Source: Ghiorsea sp. (lineage in GTDB: Bacteria > Pseudomonadota > Zetaproteobacteria > Mariprofundales > Mariprofundaceae). From it: 5,683 bases of DNA. Position numbers and translations under genes: made by a program. Of the stretch, positions 1 through 5,683 are shown piece by piece. The stretch lies in NCBI GenBank assembly GCA_027019685.1, contig JALUWH010000310.1:1-5683 (forward strand), written 5' to 3'. The notes beneath the pieces are model-generated. The model was not told the DNA's origin and ran no database searches. It saw only the letters and a list, made by a program, of their open reading frames with translations. Within the stretch, counting starts at the first letter, position 1. Each line of letters begins with the position of its first letter.

Positions 1-3000
1 ATTGTGGTGTGTTAAGCTTTAAGCCTACTGCATTGCCACCTGCATCAGCAGAGCGTTTTTTCTGCAAATATGCAGTGTTGAGTTGAAGGCGATATTTAGC
101 ATTGTCTGGGGCGAGGTTTACAGCTTTTTCGAAAGCTGTAATAGCCAAATCAAAAGATTGACGTGCAAGGTATATATTACCACTTAAAATTAGCGGTGCA
201 GGATTACGTACATCCAATAACATCGCTTTGTCTGTAGTCGCAATCGCTTCATCATACATGTGATTATCAATATATGCTTTACTCAAAGCGAGATAAACGT
301 CCATGTTAGCTTCTTCAATGCTCATGGCTTTTTTCAGTGTGGCAATGCTGGCCGGAATCATACCACGTGCACTTTGCACTTCGGCCAACACGAGGTATGC
401 ATCAATGGATGATGGGTTGATTCTAAGCGCTTCTAGCGCTTGTTTATCCGCTTCAATCATATTACCCATAGCAATAGCAGCACGTGCTAACCCCAAACGC
501 GCAGTGATGTTTGATTTATCAATGGTAACCGCACGTTTATAATGCTCTCGGGTACAAGGTAAATCTTTTTTGGCTTCACACGCTGTGGCTAATCGCATAT
601 GTACATCAAAGTTATTATCATCCACAGCATTGGCTTTTACGAGGAACTCAGTTTCACGCGCAGGTTGATTGAGTTTGGCATAAGCATTGGCCATAGATAA
701 CCAAATGTTGGCGTTGTTTGGGTCTGTTTGCCCAGCTTTTGCTAACATAGCTAAAGCTAACGGTGCTTTGCCTTCGGCGAGTGCTACTTGACCTAAAATA
801 TAATAAGAGGTGCTTTTAAGCTCAGGGATGCCTGACATACGTGTTGCCAAGGTGCGTGCATCAGCAAGGTTTCCTTTAATCAAATGTAGTTTGGCAAGCT
901 CAGCTAGTGCTTGTTGATGTTTTGCATCCAAATTTAATGCGCGTTCATAAGCAACGATAGCATCATCATACATCTGATATTTGGTGTATGTGCGTGCAAT
1001 TTCAAGCCAAGAGTTGATGTTGTTACCAGCAAGCTGGGTGGCTAAAAGTAATTCAGCTGTCGCATCTTTTTCAGCGCCTAGTTTAAAATTGGCATCAGCA
1101 AGTGCTAAGTGCCAAGTGGGTGATGTTGGCTCAAGGTTAACGGCCTGGCTAAGGTAATAAATTGCACTGGGCACATCATCTAGCTGCATTAATGCGTGTG
1201 CAGATAAACTGTATAGGTAGGCATCGATATTTCCATTGGCTTCTGCAGTATCAACCAAAGATTTTACATCCAGCCACGCTTCTTTTTGCATTAAAGCTTC
1301 AGCTTGAAGATAAATGGATTGTTGTTGCCAAGATGTAAATTCCCCAAGTTTTTTAAAGGTGAAGCTAGCCTCATCAAAGCTGTGTAGAGCCATTTGTGTT
1401 TTACCAAGGTATAGCCAAGCTTGTGCATGTTTAGGGTTAGCTAAGGTTGCCTCACTTAATAAATCTAAAGCATGTTCATAATCATGAGCTATAAATGCAC
1501 GATACCCCAACCAAAAACCATCTTGATAAATAGTGGATAATACGCTGTTTTTACCCAGCGGTGTAGATGCTGAAATTCTGTATTCTGTGAATGGGAATTT
1601 TTCACGGTCAAGTGTGATTTCTGGTTGAACACTCTGTTGCACCATTTGGAATGGAGAGGAAATATCTTTGCGTCCGTAAATATTATAATAACCATTAAAA
1701 TGATTACTTGCTGCCAGCCACTGTAGATGTGCCTGCTTTTCATCACCCGTGATGCTAATGTTCCTCACCTTTTTGGGTGGGAAAAGAGCAATGAATGTAT
1801 GGCGAGCATGGTTTGCAGTGTCAAGTATGGTAATCACATTGGGCTTGGAAGAGATAGGGTTAAATATCCAGTTGCCATCATTGCCAAATAGGCTTCCAGA
1901 TGCTTTAAATAAACTTAAAGTTGGCTCCACACTAAGATTTAAGTTGATACTAACAGTGCTTTGTAAGGCTTGTTTTGCCAAAGTTTTTAATTGGGAGACA
2001 GAGTTGGCTTGCAGTTTTGTATTAGATATTGCCCATTGTTTGTCATAACCAGCTTGTGCTTGTTGAGAGCTTGGTGAAAAACGATAAACATATTGATTAT
2101 TATGATATACCCAAACACTAAGTGGGTTGTTGGCTGTAGAAACCATGGCATACAACATATTACCTTGGCTTGTCATAATATCATGAATGGTTAAAAATTC
2201 ATGGCGGTGCTCTGCGGGGTAGCCCAATTGTTTCAGTAGCTTACCTTTGCTGGAATATACAAGAATTTTTCGAAGCTCTGCATCGGCAACATAGACATCA
2301 CCATTGCTGCCAACAGCAACAGCCGTAGGTTCTTTCAATGTGACAGAATCACCTTTGGTATTACCTATAGACTGCTTAAACAAACCATTGCGGCTAAACA
2401 CTTGGATACGTTTGTTGCCTGTATCTGCAATAAAAACAGCATTTTGCGTTACGGTTAAAGATGAGGCATCTGATACATCACCATCACGCCGACCTTTGCT
2501 GCCAAAGGCGAATTTAAATTTTCCTTCTTTATCAAATACTTTAACCCCTTTATTATCTAAAATGAGCAGTTCATTTTGGTCAAAAGTAGCTTGGACAGGG
2601 TCGTTAAACTTGCTGTTTAACTGTTGTAACACAACGCCATCATGTGAACGGATAGAAACACTATCGTTTTTTGTATTTAGGCACAAAATTTGTTCTGCAC
2701 CATAAATGTAAGACTTTTCACAAGCTGATAATAATACGGAAGAAGGCAGTATGCTCATGTGGTCTTGTTCAAGACTTAGGTAACCAGTGTCTTGCCAATC
2801 CAGTTGGAAGATTTCAATTTTTTTATTGCCTTGGTCAGCAACATAAAGCTTACCATCCACATCCAATGCTAGGCTACCTACACGTTGAAACTGTCCTCTT
2901 CCTTTGCCGTTGGTGCCAAAAGAAGATAAAACTTTCATGTTTTCCCAATCGATTTCTAAAATATGCCCACTTTTCTTTTCGGCAACAATCAATACACCAT

Positions 3001-3730
3001 CAGGGCGCACCGTCATGGCAGTAAGCTTGGCATTATTATGTTCAAATAGTTTGAACTCATCTTTACCAAGTATGGTGTCTAATTCACCCAGAGCTGAGTA
3101 AATAGATATTCTACCGCCACCCGTTTCATCCAGTACATATACCCTACCTTTGCGATCCACTGCAATATGCGTGATATGTTTTAAATTTAAATCTTCTGAA
3201 GTGCCTGTAGCATCATCACCAAAGGTGAATAAAAACAAGCCCTCTGGGGTAAAAGCGGATATTCTATCATTGCCAGCATCGGCAATATATATGATGCCAT
3301 GTTTTGACCATGCTGCGGCAATTGGGTTATCGATTTGACCTTCTTGATTACCTTCTTCAGAAAAAACATTCCAGCTGTCTTTGGTGCTCACCAAAAAATG
3401 TGCATTGCGTGTGTCGGTGAGGACAAAACGTTGATCTGAGATAGGAATTAAACTACTGAACTTCTGATTTTCATTACCCTTTTGGAATACACTGGGTGCT
3501 TCGCCAGCGCGCCATTGGTAGGCAATATTATGTTTATCTGTAATCCACAAAATACTATGGTCTGCATAAAGGGATGAAATATTGTTGCTTGCAATACCAG
3601 TCAATTGGTCGGCTGAAATACTGTCAACGATTGTGGGTGTTGCTTGTGCAGGAGCAGAAATGAGCAAGAGTAAACCAACGGTGAAGCCTAAACTTAGTTG
3701 TTGGGTTAAGTGTCTAATCATGTTGCTCAT
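1..3730 (-). CDS. Large secreted NHL beta-propeller / FN3-like / TPR protein (C-terminus beyond window)
   Basis: Reading the minus strand from ATG at 3730 gives 1243 codons with no stop up to the left edge, so the gene is 3'-truncated by the window. Residues 1-30 form a Sec signal peptide: Arg6, a hydrophobic core at 12-24, and an A-Q-A cleavage motif at 28-30. There is no lipobox Cys. Residues about 45-510 are a beta-propeller with NHL-type blades: IIYIADAGNDRI (146-157), GRVYVLDETGGGRI (195-208), GVLIVAEKKSGHI (245-257), GKLYVADQGNKKI (293-305), AVFIADTGNKRI (431-442) and GDVYVADAELRKI (477-489). Residues about 555-650 are unassigned. Residues about 651-733 resemble a fibronectin type III domain (LQWLAAS, then NGYYNIYGR). 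From about 738 onward come roughly 14 TPR units, for example 908-938 and 1179-1211. Known: NHL propellers and TPRs are mainly binding scaffolds. Inferred: a periplasmic or extracellular scaffold or sensor. No catalytic motif is visible. ATG 3730 is chosen because AAGGAG lies 9 nt upstream; the second Met (3721) is the alternative. It follows cobD by 29 nt on the same strand. Confidence 0.93.
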   Translation of the reverse strand, partial: MSNMIRHLTQQLSLGFTVGLLLLISAPAQATPTIVDSISADQLTGIASNNISSLYADHSILWITDKHNIAYQWRAGEAPSVFQKGNENQKFSSLIPISDQRFVLTDTRNAHFLVSTKDSWNVFSEEGNQEGQIDNPIAAAWSKHGIIYIADAGNDRISAFTPEGLFLFTFGDDATGTSEDLNLKHITHIAVDRKGRVYVLDETGGGRISIYSALGELDTILGKDEFKLFEHNNAKLTAMTVRPDGVLIVAEKKSGHILEIDWENMKVLSSFGTNGKGRGQFQRVGSLALDVDGKLYVADQGNKKIEIFQLDWQDTGYLSLEQDHMSILPSSVLLSACEKSYIYGAEQILCLNTKNDSVSIRSHDGVVLQQLNSKFNDPVQATFDQNELLILDNKGVKVFDKEGKFKFAFGSKGRRDGDVSDASSLTVTQNAVFIADTGNKRIQVFSRNGLFKQSIGNTKGDSVTLKEPTAVAVGSNGDVYVADAELRKILVYSSKGKLLKQLGYPAEHRHEFLTIHDIMTSQGNMLYAMVSTANNPLSVWVYHNNQYVYRFSPSSQQAQAGYDKQWAISNTKLQANSVSQLKTLAKQALQSTVSINLNLSVEPTLSLFKASGSLFGNDGNWIFNPISSKPNVITILDTANHARHTFIALFPPKKVRNISITGDEKQAHLQWLAASNHFNGYYNIYGRKDISSPFQMVQQSVQPEITLDREKFPFTEYRISASTPLGKNSVLSTIYQDGFWLGYRAFIAHDYEHALDLLSEATLANPKHAQAWLYLGKTQMALHSFDEASFTFKKLGEFTSWQQQSIYLQAEALMQKEAWLDVKSLVDTAEANGNIDAYLYSLSAHALMQLDDVPSAIYYLSQAVNLEPTSPTWHLALADANFKLGAEKDATAELLLATQLAGNNINSWLEIARTYTKYQMYDDAIVAYERALNLDAKHQQALAELAKLHLIKGNLADARTLATRMSGIPELKSTSYYILGQVALAEGKAPLALAMLAKAGQTDPNNANIWLSMANAYAKLNQPARETEFLVKANAVDDNNFDVHMRLATACEAKKDLPCTREHYKRAVTIDKSNITARLGLARAAIAMGNMIEADKQALEALRINPSSIDAYLVLAEVQSARGMIPASIATLKKAMSIEEANMDVYLALSKAYIDNHMYDEAIATTDKAMLLDVRNPAPLILSGNIYLARQSFDLAITAFEKAVNLAPDNAKYRLQLNTAYLQKKRSADAGGNAVGLKLNTPQ

Positions 3731-3739
3731 CCAGTCATA

Positions 3740-3745
3740 CTCCTT
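3740..3745 (-). promoter_or_regulatory. Shine-Dalgarno site for the NHL/TPR gene
   Basis: The minus strand reads AAGGAG here, with 9 nt between it and ATG 3730. This decides the start in favour of 3730. A closer ATG at 3738 is only 1 nt from the site and opens a frame of three codons (Met-Thr-Gly-stop), so it is unlikely to be used. This is the strongest ribosome-binding match among the three start sites visible in the window; cbiB and cobD lack a comparable site. Confidence 0.75.
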
Positions 3746-3747
3746 GG

Positions 3748-3778
3748 TATTTCATCATATCATGCGAGTACTGAAATA
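3748..3778. repeat. AT-rich inverted repeat across the cobD end
   Basis: TATTTCA at 3748-3754 and TGAAATA at 3772-3778 are exact reverse complements separated by 17 nt. The dyad is centred on the cobD stop codon and on the possible extended -10 element. It is too AT-rich, and its loop too long, for a convincing terminator, and no U-run follows. An operator for a dimeric regulator is conceivable, but 7-bp AT-rich arms can occur by chance. Confidence 0.2.
3754..3762 (-). promoter_or_regulatory. Possible extended -10 promoter element for the NHL/TPR gene
   Basis: The minus strand reads TGATATGAT: a TG-n motif followed by TATGAT, one mismatch from the sigma-70 -10 consensus TATAAT. It overlaps the cobD stop codon. 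A start about 7 nt downstream would give a leader of roughly 16 nt that still contains the AAGGAG site. The region 17 nt upstream shows no good -35 hexamer, so this relies on the extended -10 alone. AT-rich DNA produces such matches by chance, so this is only a candidate. Confidence 0.2.
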
Positions 3779-4707
3779 AAACGCTTCCAGTCTCTTTTTG
3801 TTGCAGGATAGCCGAATCTTAACCAACCTGCCAAGCTATCCCATTCAGGGAAGCGGCGGACAAGTATGCGTGATGAAGCAAAGTCGGGCAACTTGTCTTT
3901 GGGTCTGGCAAGGACAAAACTTGTACAACCTTGTCGAACTTCCCAATTATGCTGTGCTAATGTATCAAGCATTTGCTGTCTTAATGTGACAATGTGTGCA
4001 TCACGCTGCGCAGCTTGGGGAAGTAGCTTGGGTAAAAGGTGTGCTGCAAGTGTGGATGTTGGCCATGGTGGAAGCCATGATTGCAAGCTTTGAATGTGAT
4101 GTTGTTCGGCAATGATATAACCCAAGCGTAATCCTGGAATGCAGAAGGTTTTGGTTAATGAACCAAGGCGGATTACATCAGGCAATATGCCTAGTGTTTG
4201 TCGTTCAGCAAATGGCATATAAGACTCATCCAATACACCGTGACGCTGCTTAGGAAATGTTTCTTTGTGTCCAAAGGGATTGTGTGGGCTGGTCATCCAT
4301 ACGCAATCCGCATTGGGGTATGTTGTAGCCTGCATATCTACAGCGATAACCTGACAACCCGCACGTTTTGCAGCTCGGATGGGCTCAGCATAACAGGGCT
4401 GTTTGATTGCCATACTTTGCCACTGCAATGCTTGAGGCAACACCTCAATTGCAGCTTGTGCACCTGCAATGATTACGGTGTTTTCAGGCGCAACGTTCAT
4501 GAATGCTGCCAAAGCAGAACGTGCAGGTTCACCAAGCCTATCAGGGTAATGAGCAACCAGATGACTGTTTTCCTTGAGCCAATCACCTAACCATGTTGGA
4601 GGGCCTGCGGGATGTAAACCTGTGGATAAATCAAGGATGTCAGCGGGATTACACCCCCATTGTTTGGCGACTTCTTCAATATTGCCACCGTGGGGTAAGT
4701 TTACCAT
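3760..4707 (-). CDS. cobD: L-threonine-O-3-phosphate decarboxylase (CobC in the P. denitrificans naming)
   Basis: A cytoplasmic PLP enzyme of the fold type I aminotransferase superfamily, 315 aa. It converts L-threonine-O-3-phosphate to (R)-1-amino-2-propanol O-2-phosphate, the linker between the corrin ring and the nucleotide loop of cobalamin. Visible motifs in order: HGGN at 6-9; DLSTGLHPAGPP at 26-37, as in proteobacterial CobC-type proteins; YPD at 54-56; a GAQAAIE cofactor-cradle segment at 82-88; SPHNPFG at 140-146, where the family usually has NPNNPTG; DESY at 160-163; SLTKTF at 183-188, with Lys186 the expected Schiff-base lysine; and PGLRLGY at 191-197. Arg284/Arg285 and Arg297 sit where family members bind the substrate phosphate and carboxylate. 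It is slightly shorter than the roughly 360-residue Salmonella enzyme. Its ATG overlaps the cbiB stop by 7 nt (ATGGTAA) with no clear Shine-Dalgarno site, so it is probably translated by coupling. A histidinol-phosphate aminotransferase relative is the alternative, made unlikely by the cbiB neighbour and the HGGN/DLSTG start. Confidence 0.93.
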   Translation of the reverse strand: MVNLPHGGNIEEVAKQWGCNPADILDLSTGLHPAGPPTWLGDWLKENSHLVAHYPDRLGEPARSALAAFMNVAPENTVIIAGAQAAIEVLPQALQWQSMAIKQPCYAEPIRAAKRAGCQVIAVDMQATTYPNADCVWMTSPHNPFGHKETFPKQRHGVLDESYMPFAERQTLGILPDVIRLGSLTKTFCIPGLRLGYIIAEQHHIQSLQSWLPPWPTSTLAAHLLPKLLPQAAQRDAHIVTLRQQMLDTLAQHNWEVRQGCTSFVLARPKDKLPDFASSRILVRRFPEWDSLAGWLRFGYPATKRDWKRFISVLA

Positions 4708-5642
4708 GGCATACTTATGTTATTGGCATAAAGAATGCCAATATACAGTAAGCTTAACATCGTATAAACACTTCGATTGCTGATATTGATAGCTTGCTGG
4801 ATATGTGCTGTTGTCATGGTTTGTGCATTGTTGCCCATGTAGGCACGATGTTCTGTACCTGTATCACGAATGACATCACCGCCCAAACGAATATCCAATA
4901 AAAATGCCATGGCTGTTTCTGGGAAACCTGCGTTGGGTGATAAATGTTGTTTGGCTTGGTGGTATATGCTGGGTATTTTGTTGAGTAGCCGTGGTTGCTG
5001 CAGTAACATGAATAAAGCTGTGATACGGGCAGGAAAAAAGTTGGCAATATCATCTATTTTCGCCGCAAACCAGCCAAAATAAGTATATTTTTCATTTTTA
5101 TAGCCCCACATGGCATCCAAAGTGTTAATCATGCGATAAACCCATGCGCCCCAACCACCCAGTAAGATAAACCAAAATAATGGGGCAATGATGGCATCGG
5201 AAGTGTTTTCCGCTAAAGATTCAATGCTGGCTTTGTGAATATCTTGCTGGTTCATTTGTTCCGTGTTGCGCCCAACAATCATGCCAACCTTGGTTTTTGC
5301 ATCTTCAATATTGCTTGCTGAGGCGATGTTTTGGGTATGTTCAATCAGTGATTTCCAACCCAAGGAAAACCATAATAATAAAGCTTGGAAAAAAACGGAC
5401 ACCCATGGATGACCATAAGCAAGGTGATACCAAAGCGTGATAAAAATACTTAAAGAGCCAAACAATGTGAGAAACCAAGCAAAAAATCCTGAAAATCTGC
5501 TATTTTTCCATAAAAGCTTCTCAATTTGTTCGGCAAAGTTACCAAAAGTAGCAACAGGGTGCCAATGCGATTTTGGGTCACCCCATATATATTCAAAGGC
5601 GAGGGCAAGACTTAGTGTCCAGAATGCATGGTCAAAAAACAA
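4701..5642 (-). CDS. cbiB: Adenosylcobinamide-phosphate synthase, membrane protein (CobD in the P. denitrificans naming)
   Basis: An inner-membrane enzyme of 313 aa, a usual length for the CbiB family. It joins (R)-1-amino-2-propanol phosphate, the CobD product, to adenosylcobyric acid with ATP. Family signatures seen: GDP at 21-23 followed by HPV at 28-30 near the N-terminus; VGRNT at 123-127; ESLAENTSDAIIAPLFW at 141-157; YRMINTLDAMWGYK at 169-182; AAKIDDIANFFPARIT at 193-208; and SPNAGFPETAMA at 235-246. Hydrophobic spans lie near 5-20, 52-75, 79-98, 150-168 and 292-308. The chosen start is TTG at 5642, because it puts GDP 20 residues in, as in relatives. The frame stays open to the right window edge without an ATG or GTG, so a start farther upstream cannot be excluded. 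No strong Shine-Dalgarno site precedes TTG; only an AGG about 13 nt away. The reading frame is intact. Confidence 0.93.
   Translation of the reverse strand: MFFDHAFWTLSLALAFEYIWGDPKSHWHPVATFGNFAEQIEKLLWKNSRFSGFFAWFLTLFGSLSIFITLWYHLAYGHPWVSVFFQALLLWFSLGWKSLIEHTQNIASASNIEDAKTKVGMIVGRNTEQMNQQDIHKASIESLAENTSDAIIAPLFWFILLGGWGAWVYRMINTLDAMWGYKNEKYTYFGWFAAKIDDIANFFPARITALFMLLQQPRLLNKIPSIYHQAKQHLSPNAGFPETAMAFLLDIRLGGDVIRDTGTEHRAYMGNNAQTMTTAHIQQAINISNRSVYTMLSLLYIGILYANNISMPW
4721..4743 (-). promoter_or_regulatory. Perfect 9-bp hairpin just upstream of the cobD start
   Basis: TATTGGCAT (4721-4729) and ATGCCAATA (4735-4743) are exact reverse complements around a 5-nt loop. In the minus-strand mRNA the hairpin lies in the last codons of cbiB and ends 13 nt before the cobD ATG. 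No U-run follows, so it is not an intrinsic terminator. Its position where a ribosome binding site would sit, with no Shine-Dalgarno sequence visible, fits a role in coupling cobD translation to cbiB. That function is inferred; the structure is read directly from the sequence. Confidence 0.5.
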
Positions 5643-5647
5643 GAGAG

Positions 5648-5683
5648 TTAAACAACCTGAATGGGGATAATATTGTCGCGGTC
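5648..5683 (-). CDS. Possible C-terminal tail of an upstream gene (partial)
   Basis: The minus strand from the right edge reads as 11 sense codons, DRDNIIPIQVV, then TAA at 5650-5648, only 5 nt before the cbiB TTG start. Such tight spacing is typical of an operon, and a preceding cobalamin gene would fit. Eleven residues are too few to recognise a family. The other two frames are also open over this short stretch, one being the upstream extension of cbiB itself, so the call rests on spacing and plausible composition. Confidence 0.35.
   Translation of the reverse strand, partial: DRDNIIPIQVV

Noticed and set aside
425..441. Perfect hairpin AAGCGCT-TCT-AGCGCTT inside the TPR region
   Set aside because: It is produced by repeated Glu/Gln-Ala-Leu codons in one TPR helix (QALEAL). 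It lies well inside the gene and has no U-run.
1..1519. Tandem DNA repeats or a CRISPR array suggested by the periodic TPR-coding region
   Set aside because: The periodicity is at the degenerate protein level (about 34 residues). I found no conserved nucleotide repeat units or spacers.
1489..1746. Minus-strand open frame of 85 codons
   Set aside because: It lies wholly inside the NHL/TPR gene in another frame. The main frame there encodes a coherent FN3-like to TPR transition.
3727..3738. Three-codon mini-frame ATG ACT GGA TGA overlapping the NHL/TPR start as ATGA
   Set aside because: Its ATG is only 1 nt from the AAGGAG site, too close for normal initiation. Most likely incidental.
3731..3759. 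Intrinsic terminator between cobD and the NHL/TPR gene
   Set aside because: There is no GC-rich stem followed by a U-run. The only dyad nearby is AT-rich with a 17-nt loop.
303..5670. Many plus-strand open frames, for example 2304-2705, 2671-3024 and 4198-4590
   Set aside because: All lie antisense to strong minus-strand genes. They show no recognisable domains, have no consistent ribosome binding sites and read as low-complexity shadows of the real frames.
5643..5683. Cobalamin riboswitch upstream of cbiB
   Set aside because: Only 41 nt are present and they look coding. A riboswitch, if any, would precede the first gene of the operon outside the window.

Overview
The window is almost entirely coding, and every gene I can support lies on the minus strand. 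It reads as one head-to-tail block from the right edge to the left edge: the tail of an unidentified gene (5648-5683), cbiB (4701-5642), cobD (3760-4707) and a very large gene that starts at 3730 and runs off the left edge (1-3730). The intergenic gaps are about 5 nt, a 7-nt overlap and 29 nt. I saw no intrinsic terminator between the genes, so one transcript is plausible. No tRNA, rRNA, CRISPR array, insertion sequence, origin or cobalamin riboswitch is visible.

Organism: DNA of moderate to low GC, a Sec signal peptide on a large secreted NHL/TPR protein, a proteobacterial-style CobD N-terminus (DLSTG motif) and ordinary AAGGAG ribosome binding all suggest a Gram-negative proteobacterium that makes cobalamin. 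A gamma- or zetaproteobacterium would fit, but the sequence alone does not settle the lineage.

Right part (3760-5642): two consecutive enzymes of adenosylcobalamin lower-ligand arm assembly. CobD decarboxylates L-threonine phosphate to (R)-1-amino-2-propanol phosphate. The membrane enzyme CbiB attaches that product to adenosylcobyric acid, giving adenosylcobinamide phosphate. The genes overlap by 7 nt, and a perfect 9-bp hairpin lies just before the cobD start, which suggests translational coupling.

Left part (1-3730): an uninterrupted frame of 1243 codons encodes a secreted or periplasmic multidomain protein. In order it has a signal peptide, a beta-propeller built of NHL-type repeats, an unassigned segment, a fibronectin type III-like domain and about 14 TPR units continuing past the window. 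Its job is unknown. Its position 29 nt behind a cobalamin gene is the main puzzle, together with a possible internal promoter over the cobD stop codon that may give it separate expression.
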